Both the position numbers and the translations under genes were made by a program. Shown here piece by piece: positions 8,923-15,711 of a stretch of 64,000 nt of DNA. The notes under the pieces are model-generated. The model was not told the DNA's origin, made no database searches, and saw nothing but the letters and a program-made list of their open reading frames with translations. Each line of letters starts with the position of its first letter. Within the stretch, counting starts at the first letter, position 1. The stretch is from assembly GCF_009707325.1 (NCBI RefSeq), contig NZ_CP046103.1, positions 1,289,810 through 1,353,809 of the forward strand, written 5' to 3'. This DNA comes from Pseudomonas sp. IB20 (GTDB taxonomy: Bacteria > Pseudomonadota > Gammaproteobacteria > Pseudomonadales > Pseudomonadaceae).

Positions 8923-9285
8923 CTACTTGAGGGCCGCCGAATAACTATCTGGCTTGAAGCCAATCAGGGTTCTGTCACCGAGATCGAGCACGGGGCGCTT
9001 GATCATCGAGGGTTGTGCGAGCATCAATTCAATGGCTTTCGACTGATCGAGATCGGCTTTGCGTTCGTCTTCGAGTTTGCGAAAGGTGGTGCCCGCACGG
9101 TTCAAAACCACCTGCCAACCGTGCTCGTTGCACCATTGGGTCAAGTGTTCGCGGTCGATACCGGCCGTTTTGTAGTCGTGGAATTCATAGCTCACGCCGT
9201 GCTCATCGAGCCAGGTACGGGCTTTTTTCATGGTGTCGCAGGCTTTGATGCCGAAAAGGTGCAACGTTTTGCTTGAAGCGGTCAA
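8923..9285 (-). CDS. ArsC/Spx-like (YffB family) thioredoxin-fold reductase
   Basis: The 120-residue thioredoxin-fold protein of the ArsC/Spx family carries [12 protein letters not shown] with one N-terminal cysteine, Cys16 (CxxM rather than CxxC). The pattern fits the YffB subgroup, probably glutathione-dependent thiol reductases, not true arsenate reductases; no ars genes are nearby. Its 5' 113 bp and upstream region are duplicated at 13142-13339, beyond the prophage remnant. This copy is the complete one. It is likely co-transcribed with dapD (33-bp spacing). Confidence 0.85.
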   Translation of the reverse strand: MTASSKTLHLFGIKACDTMKKARTWLDEHGVSYEFHDYKTAGIDREHLTQWCNEHGWQVVLNRAGTTFRKLEDERKADLDQSKAIELMLAQPSMIKRPVLDLGDRTLIGFKPDSYSAALK

Positions 9286-9370
9286 GGAATTGCCCCCCTT
9301 TGGACAAATAGAAACTAAAGGTCACGGATTATGCCACGACCAGCGGGTTTGGGTGCCGCTCGTCATGCCT
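9173..9370. repeat. Left copy of 198-bp perfect direct repeat flanking the prophage remnant
   Basis: Bases 9173-9370 are identical, as far as I can read, to 13142-13339 (offset 3,969). The repeat covers the first 113 bp of the ArsC-like gene plus 85 bp upstream of it. Divergence is abrupt at both ends. It marks the left boundary of the inserted phage-like DNA. Confidence 0.92.
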
Positions 9371-9543
9371 CGAAGGCCTAGAGGCGCTCAATCACCCTGG
9401 CAGACCGCCTGCGCGATATGGAAAAAACTGGCAATCCAAGCATCGACAACATGCATGCGCGTGATAGAGATGCCTGTAGAAGAGTTCAAGCGGCAGCATT
9501 AGGGCAGGGAAGGTTTGAGTTTGGTTTGTGAATAAGAGGGGGG

Positions 9544-10244
9544 CTACTGGGGTAATGGTGTCACCCGCTTGAACTCGACCACCCAGACCCACGGGTTGGC
9601 GTTCCAGTTGCCACCGACGGATGACCAGAGCAGTTCGAAAGACTTTCGAGGATCAGCCTGTAGGTCTCGATCCCCTCGGCGTGCCACCAGTCACCCAGTT
9701 CAGCATGATCGGTGTAGAGCCGCACACCCTCGGCCTTGGCCTGTTCTTCGCTGATGTCCTGCAACCGCTCGACGCGCACGTCGGTGATCTCCAGCAGGAT
9801 GCGGCAGGCGGCACGGGCATTGAATGCTGGGTTTGTACTTCAGGCCGAAGTCTTTCCTTGCCTCGTCGCTGTGTGACCCAGGGCGGCAGTCAGCAGCGTA
9901 GGCGTACGCTGGAGCGGGCCGTCCGGGTCTGGGCGATGCTCAACACCGGTGCCGCGCAGATCAATGAAGGTCTCGCGCACCCAAAGCCGGTCGCCGGGCT
10001 GGCCGAAAGGACACTTGCACCCAGCCTCGCCATCGCGCCACCAGGCGCCAAAGATCTCTGGGCCGGCCTCTTGGTATCCCTGACGATTCGTTACAGCTAC
10101 GTTGTACGACTCGGCAGTGATGGTGGCATCGACATCGGGCTGCGACTTCATTACCCGCCGCGTGACGTCTTCCGGCCTTCCAGAATGGCGCGCACCATCG
10201 GCGCCGAGAACAGGATGGGGCGTTCTTATTCGCATGTTCCCGCA
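9544..10244 (-). pseudogene. Phage protein remnant, at least four frameshifts
   Basis: Switching frames on the minus strand reconstructs one protein. Readable pieces in order are ERPILFSAPMVRAILEGRKT, RRVMKSQPDVDATI..., GDRLWVRETFIDLRG, YAYAADCRPGSHSDEARKDF, RAACRILLEITDVRVERLQD, EEQAKAEGVRLYTDH and SFELLWSSVGGNWNANPWVW, ending at a TAG at 9544. Frame changes fall near 10165, 9905, 9820 and 9655. I recognise the type as a common uncharacterised phage protein, sometimes labelled morphogenetic. No single frame spans it, so it is a pseudogene. Confidence 0.78.
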
Positions 10245-10593
10245 TGTGGCTCAGTTGCTTAACTTCACGCAACAACCCCTCCAGCACATCCACCCGCCGC
10301 TCCAAGGCCTTGCGACGAGTTCCACATTCCAAAAGGCTGGCTGTGCGCTCACAAACCAGCTCATCCGCTGCGGTCAGGCGCTGTTGCATATCCTGCCCGT
10401 TGCGCAATTCTGCCTCGCGCTGCTGCTCCAGGCTTTCGACCTGTTCGTCGCGCTGGTTGAGCAGCAGTTGCAGGGCGTCACGCTCGGCGGTTACGCGGTC
10501 GTGATCGGCGCCCAGAACTACGTTGATTCGGCCCAGGGATTGGCCCTCAACGAGGCCGGCCTCGGTTACGTGGTAGCGCTTTACTTCGGACAC
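9961..10593 (-). CDS. Phage coiled-coil protein, 3' end run into the neighbouring pseudogene
   Basis: The frame starts at a GTG (10593) with AAGGA upstream and gives MSEVKRYHVTEAGLVEGQ, then a long Glu/Arg/Leu-rich helix (about residues 30-115) typical of a coiled coil. From about residue 117 (after KQLSHMREHANK) the frame reads through DNA that encodes the next gene in other frames. The last ~90 residues are therefore probably nonsense and the native stop has been lost. Similar small coiled-coil proteins occur in Pseudomonas phages; function is unknown. Confidence 0.5.
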   Translation of the reverse strand: MSEVKRYHVTEAGLVEGQSLGRINVVLGADHDRVTAERDALQLLLNQRDEQVESLEQQREAELRNGQDMQQRLTAADELVCERTASLLECGTRRKALERRVDVLEGLLREVKQLSHMREHANKNAPSCSRRRWCAPFWKAGRRHAAGNEVAARCRCHHHCRVVQRSCNESSGIPRGRPRDLWRLVARWRGWVQVSFRPARRPALGARDLH

Positions 10594-10638
10594 AGTTATT
10601 TCCTTGCCGGGCCATGCCCGGGCGGTGGAGTGGGGGAG

Positions 10639-10704
10639 TTACGCTGCGCGTGATTGGCGTTGCTCGGCGCGCCACGGGTCATTGGCCCGAGCCAGGGCGG
10701 CCAT
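10639..10704 (-). CDS. Very short phage ORF (21 codons), uncertain
   Basis: An ATG at 10704 opens MAALARANDPWRAEQRQS and stops at 10639, just upstream of the coiled-coil gene. The frame is open further upstream without an ATG. Short peptides of this composition sit ahead of early genes in some Pseudomonas phages, but I cannot show that this one is translated. Confidence 0.3.
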   Translation of the reverse strand: MAALARANDPWRAEQRQSRAA

Positions 10705-10812
10705 TGGTCGCCCGGTAGAGGCAATGCGGTCTGTTGTTTGTTGCGCTAGCTGTTAAAGAGCAGCGGGCGGTGAGGCCCCGGCGAGCCCATGTTGGGTTAC
10801 TCGACGGGGCAA

Positions 10813-10841
10813 ATATGAACTACAGGTTCACATTTAGTCAA
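10813..10841 (-). promoter_or_regulatory. Leftward phage promoter with embedded operator
   Basis: On the minus strand TTGACT (10836-10841) and TCATAT (10813-10818) are 17 bp apart, a good sigma-70 pattern. The spacer and -10 edge are occupied by the palindrome TGAACTACAGGTTCA at 10816-10830. Bound repressor would block this promoter, which points to the coiled-coil gene and pseudogene on the left. Confidence 0.6.
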
Positions 10842-10907
10842 GTACCAAAAGTACATAATTTTTTGCTGGTTCAATTTCGAGCTCATACAACGTTGCCCTG
10901 AAGGGGA

Positions 10908-10936
10908 TTTACGACGAACCAAAGGTTCGCTATATT
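10908..10936 (+). promoter_or_regulatory. Rightward phage promoter with embedded operator
   Basis: TTTACG (10908-10913) and TATATT (10931-10936) are 17 bp apart and lie about 50 bp before the DUF1654 start. The palindrome CGAACCAAAGGTTCG at 10915-10929 fills the spacer. It shares GAAC-A-AGGTTC with the site at 10816, so both look like operators for one repressor. The centres are 99 bp apart. The rest of 10594-10986 holds no larger gene. Confidence 0.6.
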
Positions 10937-10986
10937 CACCCCTTATATGCTGGATGTATGTACAGTAATTGGCTGGGGGGGATTTC

Positions 10987-11298
10987 ATGGCGAAGAAGCA
11001 GGCGGTACCGGCAGCACGGCAGGAAATGAGCGGCATGGCGCGCCTGGGGCTGCGCGTATCATCGATGATCAATCACCCGATCGCTCAGGAGCGGCGCGAG
11101 GTGACAATTCATCGCCTGGACACGGACGGGGACCGGGAGTGGGAAGAGGTGCTGGGCGTGATCGCGGAGACGGACGAGCTTGAGTTGACGCTCAATGACG
11201 ACGGCAGCGTGACCGTGAGGTGGGAGCAGCAGGAAGTGGAGGCGGCGGGAAGGGGAGAGCTTGAGTTTGAGCCAGAAGAGGAACCGGCGCCGTTCTGA
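10987..11298 (+). CDS. DUF1654 family protein (phage-associated)
   Basis: The 103-residue protein is read from the ATG at 10987, preceded by a run of G at 10975-10981 that serves as Shine-Dalgarno; an upstream TTG at 10969 is unlikely. The segment ARLGLRVSSMINHPIAQ followed by REVTIHRLDTDGDREWEEV matches what I know as DUF1654, a family found almost only in Pseudomonas and its phages. The C-terminus is very acidic (EFEPEEEPAPF). Function is unknown. It is the only gene of the remnant that looks complete with its own promoter. Confidence 0.8.
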   Translation: MAKKQAVPAARQEMSGMARLGLRVSSMINHPIAQERREVTIHRLDTDGDREWEEVLGVIAETDELELTLNDDGSVTVRWEQQEVEAAGRGELEFEPEEEPAPF

Positions 11299-11302
11299 CG
11301 GA

Positions 11303-11330
11303 CATAAAAAAGCCCGCTCAGTGGCGGGCC
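11303..11330. terminator. Terminator between convergent phage genes
   Basis: A hairpin GCCCGC (11312-11317) / GCGGGC (11324-11329) is preceded on the plus strand by AAAAAA, which reads as a T run on the minus strand. It therefore best terminates the leftward repressor-side genes, and may also stop the DUF1654 transcript. Confidence 0.6.
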
Positions 11331-11355
11331 GATTGATACCTAATGCGCGCTAATG

Positions 11356-11712
11356 CTAATCAGCAGGACTGCTGGGCGCGGAAATATACTTGGTCTGGGA
11401 TTCTATTTCGCACTCGGCATACAGTCGCTTGCATAGCGCGTCAGCATCAGGTCTTGATTCAAAGTAGCCGCAGATGATCGGTGACCCCATTCCAGAACCC
11501 CGAACAATCCTTCCCGCCTTAACCACAGCCATCAGATCCTCGACCGCCTGAAACCTGGTCGCTATCTTGATCAGCTCTTGGGCATCATCCTCATGCCCGG
11601 CTTCTGAAAGCTTCACGGCAGCCTGCATCAGATCGACACCTGACCATTTGAGCAGGGCCGCAGCCTCTTTCAGGTCGCGGCGCAGTTGCTGGTTGGGCTT
11701 CGTTAGGGACAT
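11356..11712 (-). CDS. Uncharacterised small phage protein
   Basis: This 118-residue minus-strand frame starts MSLTKPNQQLRRDLKEAAAL and lies 3 bp downstream of the repressor fragment, so the two are probably one transcript ending at the hairpin at 11303-11330. The N-terminal two thirds look helical; the C-terminal part (GSPIICGYFESRPDADALCK) has two cysteines but no motif I recognise. It appears intact. I cannot assign a function. Confidence 0.6.
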   Translation of the reverse strand: MSLTKPNQQLRRDLKEAAALLKWSGVDLMQAAVKLSEAGHEDDAQELIKIATRFQAVEDLMAVVKAGRIVRGSGMGSPIICGYFESRPDADALCKRLYAECEIESQTKYISAPSSPAD

Positions 11713-11715
11713 GGG

Positions 11716-12405
11716 CTACACCAAGTTGGCGTTCCAGACGAGCAGCACGCGGGCCTGGATGTAGGTCTCATCAAGGAAGATGTCCTCGGCCTTGTGCTTC
11801 CGATTGTCTGACAGCATCTTGAATTTATCTTTGCCCTTCATTTGCAGGCGCTTGATGTACTGAAAGCCCTGGTACGAGAAGAAGTAGATCCCGTCGCCAA
11901 TAAACTCTTTAATGCTGACATCGACCAGCAGCGGATCGCCATGCTTGATGGTTGGCGTCATGGACTGCCCCCAGCCGGTGATCATCTTCAGATGGAAGTG
12001 CTCTTTGAATTCGACGCCCATGGCGCGGAGTTGGGAAGGACTAACGCGCACGTCTTGGAGCATCTCAGGGAAGTCATGAGCGATTTCGCCGCCGCCCAAG
12101 GCTCCGCGCACGTCATAGTGAGCAATCCATACTTCGTCGCCGACCTTTCCAGGTCTGTAGGCGTCATTCACTAGAATGCCGCCAACGGCTTCAACCTCGT
12201 CGCCCTCTGCGACTGCCAAAAGCTTTCGCCGAAGTTCGTCAGGCAGCCCTTTACCAGCAAGCATTTCGCGGACTTTGTCGGAGGAAGTGGACGTACGCTC
12301 AGGGGATGCTGGGCTGACTGATGAGTCGGGACCATCACCAGATGCATGCTGCAGCCATTCTATTTTTACACCGAAAGATGCCTGCATCTTTGCCGGGCCT
12401 AACAA
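11716..12405 (-). pseudogene. CI-like phage repressor lacking its DNA-binding domain (S24 peptidase part)
   Basis: The frame begins at a TTG (12405) or ATG (12387) and encodes about 229 residues. The C-terminal half is a LexA/CI S24 domain: GWGQSMTPTIKHGDPLLVD contains the nucleophilic Ser, YIKRLQ the catalytic Lys, and DVRGALGGGEIAHD the likely self-cleavage region. The usual N-terminal helix-turn-helix (about 65 residues) is absent; the reading frame begins within sequence that normally follows it. The protein could retain protease and dimerisation surfaces but should not bind operators. The loss coincides with a junction near 12420-12480. Confidence 0.75.
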
Positions 12406-12489
12406 GATATGCCGTGATGGGGTCGGCTGCGGAGGGCGGGTTAAGCGGGTTTACCAGGAACTGGGATGACCAGAGGAGCCCAAGTGTGA

Positions 12490-12654
12490 AAGGGCAGAAA
12501 CAAGTTCAACGAGAAAGACCATATCGATCTGGATGGCGAGCTGAAGCGGCTTGAGATCGAGAAGCGTAAGGCTGAGCTCAAACTAATAGAGAAGGGCGGC
12601 GGCAACTCCAACGCCCAGCTACTGGCTGATCTGATTGCGAGGCTGCCGTCATGA
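12490..12654 (+). pseudogene. C-terminal fragment of a phage protein
   Basis: After an in-frame TGA at 12487 the frame reads NKFNEKDHIDLDGELKRLEIEKRKAEL and ends at 12654 with LIARLPS. There is no start codon. The highly charged helical composition and the ATGA overlap with the next frame suggest the tail of a genuine phage gene whose front was deleted. I cannot name it. Confidence 0.5.
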
Positions 12655-13004
12655 TCACCAACACCGGCAACTTGATGTTCGACCGCCAGGTGTCTCGCTG
12701 GTACGACATCACCAATTGGGATAACGACGGCAAACCGGAATCCACCCGGTACCGGTGGCGCTCGACGATCCACAAAGCACCGGATGACCAGGTGTATGAA
12801 GCGCAGGCTGCTCTGTGCGATGACCTTGCCACTGATGATGTGCGGCTGTCAGTCCTTCTCGCCGCAACCGATACAACCAGTGGCTGCAGTGTGCCTTCCG
12901 CTCCGGCGCCGTCGGTGTGGTTCATGCAGCCCGTCGAGCCCAACTTGACCCAGCGCATGCGCAATGAATTGTCGCCATCACCGACGATGGGGATAACGCC
13001 GTAA
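12651..13004 (+). pseudogene. Chimeric frame: phage protein N-terminus fused to a spanin (Rz) fragment
   Basis: The first ~60 residues (MITNTGNLMFDRQVSRWYDI...) belong to an unidentified phage protein, with GRP-like Trp/Arg-rich sequence. From about residue 62 (LATDDVRLSVLL) the sequence switches to what reads as the C-terminal region of an Rz-type inner-membrane spanin. The frame then drifts out of the Rz frame near 12905 and ends at 13004. The join suggests an illegitimate deletion fused two distant phage genes. Confidence 0.5.
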
Positions 13005-13051
13005 TAGCGCTGCGGGCGTGTCAGGCATACGTCAGGGCTGTCACCCGTTGA
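12834..13051 (+). pseudogene. Spanin (Rz) C-terminal remnant
   Basis: Across two frames the segment reads DDVRLSVLLAATDTTSGCSV, then VVHAARRAQLDPAHAQ, an internal TGA at 12965-12967, then IVAITDDGDNAVIALRACQA and YVRAVTR, ending at 13051. The LDPA-AQRIVAITDDGDNA-ALRACQAYVR pattern is that of lambda Rz-family lysis proteins. One frameshift near 12905 and the nonsense codon (probably CGA to TGA) make it non-functional. No holin or endolysin is recognisable next to it. Bases 13052-13141 hold no gene. Confidence 0.65.
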
Positions 13052-13140
13052 TGGGTTTGATGAATAAGCTAAAAACGAGCGGCGGACTAATTGCTTTCAG
13101 ACGCAAGATACTCGGCTTCAAGTTCAAGAAGCTGGCGGCT

Positions 13141-13254
13141 CTAGTCGTGGAATTCATAGCTCACGCCGTGCTCATCGAGCCAGGTACGGGCTTTTTTCAT
13201 GGTGTCGCAGGCTTTGATGCCGAAAAGGTGCAACGTTTTGCTTGAAGCGGTCAA
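13141..13254 (-). pseudogene. Truncated second copy of the ArsC-like gene (5' end only)
   Basis: The right repeat copy encodes the same first 37 residues as the intact gene at 8923-9285, up to SYEFHD. A TAG created exactly at the junction with phage DNA (13141-13143) then ends it. The upstream promoter region is included in the repeat, so this fragment may still be transcribed leftward into the prophage remnant. Confidence 0.85.
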
Positions 13255-13339
13255 GGAATTGCCCCCCTTTGGACAAATAGAAACTAAAGGTCACGGATTA
13301 TGCCACGACCAGCGGGTTTGGGTGCCGCTCGTCATGCCT
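13142..13339. repeat. Right copy of 198-bp perfect direct repeat flanking the prophage remnant
   Basis: This is identical to 9173-9370. The sequence beyond it leads to the antiporter gene and looks like the native upstream region of the ArsC-like gene. The native gene therefore lies to the left of the insertion and its native promoter neighbourhood to the right. Bases 13340-13479 hold only the leader of the antiporter gene. Confidence 0.92.
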
Positions 13340-13479
13340 GCTTATGGCTCAGTGCGACTTTTGTGCAAAAGCCATCGCACAGCATAGGCGAGTAACATAG
13401 ACGGGTAATATGGCACTTCAACGGCCAGTTGTTGCCTGATATGTGTCGTTGCAAGTCGCTTGTCCGGGAAACCCGTGTT

Positions 13480-15123
13480 ATGCAAACCGCCTACACCGTT
13501 CTTATCCTGCTGATGTTGGTCAGCGTTTCGCGCCTGGTCGGGCGCATCATTCCTCTGCCGTTACCCTTGGTGCAGATCGCCGCCGGCGCCTTGCTGGCGT
13601 GGCCGACGCTGGGGCTGCACGTGGCCCTGGACCCTGAGTTGTTCCTGTTTCTGTTCCTGCCGCCGCTGCTGTTCTCCGATGGCTGGCGCATGCCCAAGCG
13701 TGAGTTGTGGCGCCTGCGCGGGCCCATCCTGACGTTGGCGGTGGGCCTGGTGTTGTTCACCGTGGTCGGGGCCGGCTACTTCATTCATTGGCTACTGCCT
13801 ACGATCCCGTTGCCGGTGGCCTTCGCCCTGGCGGCTGTTTTATCACCGACGGATGCCGTGGCGGTGTCGGCCATTTCCCAAAATCGGTTGCCCAAGCCGC
13901 TGATGCACATGCTTCAGGGCGAAGCGTTGATGAATGATGCCTCGGGCCTGGTGACCTTCAAGTTCGCCCTGGCGGCGGCGTTGACCGGGGTGTTTTCCCT
14001 GGCGGACGCCAGCCTGACCTTTGTGCTGGTGGCCGTGGGTGGCCTGGCGGTGGGCGTGGCGCTGAGCTGGCTGGTCGGGCGTTTGCGTGCCTGGATGATC
14101 GCACGGGGCTGGGACGACCCGGCCACCCACGTGGTGTTCATGTTGCTGCTGCCGTTTGCCGCGTATGTGCTGGCTGAACGCCTGGGCGCATCGGGCATTC
14201 TCTCGGCGGTCGCGGCGGGCATGATGCAAAGCTGGCTCGACCTGTTGCCGCGCCAGACCAGCACCCGGCTGCTCAATCGCAGTGTCTGGTCGCTGCTGGA
14301 GTTCGCGTTCAATGGCTTGATCTTTTTGCTGTTGGGCCTGCAACTGCCGGACATCATCAAGGCGGTGGTGAGCCATGAGACGACACTGTGGCCAACCCTG
14401 TTGTATCGCTGCCTGGATGTGATCGCGATCTTTCTGGTGCTGGTGGTGTTGCGGTTTATCTGGGTGCAGAGCATCTGGCGGCTGTCAGGCCTGCTGCGAC
14501 GGCTGCGCGGGAAAAGCGAACTGACTCTGGTGCCGACGGCCCGTTCCTGCTGGCTGCTGACCGTCGGGGGCGTGCGCGGCGCGGTGACCCTGGCGGGCGT
14601 GATGTCGGTGCCGTTGCTGTTGGCGCCGGGGCAGGACTTTCCAGAGCGAGACCTGCTGATCTTTATCGCTGCGGGCGTGATCCTGCTGTCATTGATCGCC
14701 GCCTGCATCGCCTTGCCGTTGCTATTGCGCGGCATCGAAAAGAGTCCGGACGAAAAGCGTCATAACGAAGTGCGCGAGGCCTGGAAGAAAACCGCCGTGG
14801 CTGCCATCCATGCCCTTGAGGCGGAAGAACCCGCAGGAAGCGAAACCCCGGACGCCGCCCAAGCGGCCCTGGCCGCTGAGCTCAAGGCGCGGCTGATGTC
14901 GGAATATCGCCATCAATTGGAAGTGTTTAATGACTCGGCCGAAGCCCAGGCGTTGGCGCAGCAGATGGACCAGCTTGAACGCAAACTTCGGCTCAAAGCC
15001 CTGCGCGCGCAACGCTTGGAGTTGTACAGCTTGAGCCGTCATCACCAGATTGGTGATGACGTGTTGCGCGAGGTGCTGGCGGACTTGGACATGAGCGAAG
15101 CGAATTTGGGCTCAGTCCATTAA
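13480..15123 (+). CDS. Na+/H+ antiporter, CPA1 (NhaP/NHE-like) family
   Basis: The 547-residue inner-membrane protein has about 12 hydrophobic segments in the first ~430 residues and a charged cytoplasmic tail. CPA1 signatures are visible: SPTDAVAVSAI (Asp125) and GEALMNDASGLV (Asn152-Asp153), the ion-binding ND pair. It should exchange Na+ or K+ for protons and help control internal pH. The start is the ATG at 13480 (MQTAYTVLILL); an earlier ATG at 13429 would add 17 polar residues. The last ~70 codons are duplicated just downstream. Confidence 0.85.
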   Translation: MQTAYTVLILLMLVSVSRLVGRIIPLPLPLVQIAAGALLAWPTLGLHVALDPELFLFLFLPPLLFSDGWRMPKRELWRLRGPILTLAVGLVLFTVVGAGYFIHWLLPTIPLPVAFALAAVLSPTDAVAVSAISQNRLPKPLMHMLQGEALMNDASGLVTFKFALAAALTGVFSLADASLTFVLVAVGGLAVGVALSWLVGRLRAWMIARGWDDPATHVVFMLLLPFAAYVLAERLGASGILSAVAAGMMQSWLDLLPRQTSTRLLNRSVWSLLEFAFNGLIFLLLGLQLPDIIKAVVSHETTLWPTLLYRCLDVIAIFLVLVVLRFIWVQSIWRLSGLLRRLRGKSELTLVPTARSCWLLTVGGVRGAVTLAGVMSVPLLLAPGQDFPERDLLIFIAAGVILLSLIAACIALPLLLRGIEKSPDEKRHNEVREAWKKTAVAAIHALEAEEPAGSETPDAAQAALAAELKARLMSEYRHQLEVFNDSAEAQALAQQMDQLERKLRLKALRAQRLELYSLSRHHQIGDDVLREVLADLDMSEANLGSVH

Positions 15124-15341
15124 TGATGGGGTTTGGAAGTGTTTAATGACTCGGCCGAAGCCCAGGCGGGCAGATGGACACTTGAACGCAAACTTCGGCT
15201 CAAAGCCCTGCGCGCGCAACGCTTGGAGTTGTACAGCTTGAGCCGTCATCACCAGATTGGTGATGACGTGTTGCGCGAGGTGCTGGCGGACTTGGACATG
15301 AGCGAAGCGAATTTGGGCTCAGTCCATTAATGATGGGGTTT
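14917..15341. repeat. Tandem duplication of the antiporter 3' end (216 and ~209 bp)
   Basis: Copy 1 (14917-15132) covers the final 207 bases of the antiporter gene with its stop; copy 2 (15133-15341) follows directly. They are identical except for one short scrambled spot (TTGGCGCAGCAGATGGACCAG versus GGCAGATGGACA), a net loss of 9 bases that keeps the frame. Confidence 0.88.
15133..15330 (+). pseudogene. Duplicated C-terminal fragment of the antiporter
   Basis: The 65-residue frame repeats the antiporter tail (EVFNDSAEAQ to ANLGSVH) with AGRWT replacing a longer segment. The only possible start is a TTG at 15133 without a ribosome-binding site. It is a by-product of the tandem duplication, not an independent gene. 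Bases 15342-15711 lack a recognisable gene. They contain a 9-bp inverted repeat (15597-15605/15617-15625) and, on the minus strand near 15424-15513, an open stretch ending FTNIILPKKAA without a start. Confidence 0.75.
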
Positions 15342-15675
15342 TAATGCTCATGCCCAAGATGACACCCTGCCAAGGGTAACGAGCGTTATGGCATTCTTGT
15401 ACGGATACACAGAGTTGAATTGTTAGGCAGCTTTTTTGGGAAGGATAATGTTGGTGAAACCTAGCGCCTTGGCAAAGGTGTGCTTGGTGGCTCGAGCGGT
15501 TTTCGTGGGGTGTTACAGCATCAGAAGGGCTACCCGTATATAAGTGTGGGTCGAGAGGCGGCGAGAGAGTGGAGAGGTTGCTGATAGTCATATTTTCACC
15601 AAGGAAGAATCAGTAATCCTTGGTGGGAACTTATGCAGAGGCGTTCCATGAAATATGTACCTGGGTTTGCCAGGT

Positions 15676-15703
15676 GGGGCCCACTCCTGCCAGTCAGGAG
15701 CGG
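15676..15703 (-). terminator. Possible terminator of dapC
   Basis: GCCCACTCCTG and CAGGAGCGGGC form an 11-bp stem with one G-T pair and a 6-base loop, 9 bp past the dapC stop. No T run follows, so it may be a processing or attenuation hairpin instead. Confidence 0.4.
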
Positions 15704-15711
15704 GCACTGAG

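Larger units (their letters stand above)
9371..13141. mobile_element. Decayed prophage remnant (~3.8 kb) between direct repeats
   Basis: The segment contains only phage-type material: a DUF1654 gene, an S24 repressor C-terminal domain, operator-like palindromes, a spanin fragment and several frameshifted small genes. No integrase, terminase, portal, capsid or tail gene is readable. Coding is fragmentary compared with the tightly packed flanks. The 198-bp direct repeat and the broken second copy of the ArsC-like gene define the ends. Bases 9371-9543 hold no gene I recognise; a short open frame (9419-9502, ending EEFKRQH) may be another remnant. Confidence 0.82.

Noticed and set aside
9120..9400. 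tRNA or tmRNA attachment site for the prophage
   Set aside because: No tRNA-like sequence is present at either repeat; the duplicated DNA is the front of a protein gene.
10102..10653. Plus-strand open frame of 183 codons in the remnant
   Set aside because: It is antisense to the coiled-coil gene, which has a proper start and ribosome-binding site.
12430..12470. IS3-type transposase fragment (reads VKRVYQELG)
   Set aside because: The similarity to the HKRVYR-ELGL stretch of transposases is only a few residues, with no further supporting sequence.
12578..12964. Minus-strand open frame of 128 codons in the phage remnant
   Set aside because: It is opposite the spanin-like plus-strand sequence and shows no motif; treated as a shadow.
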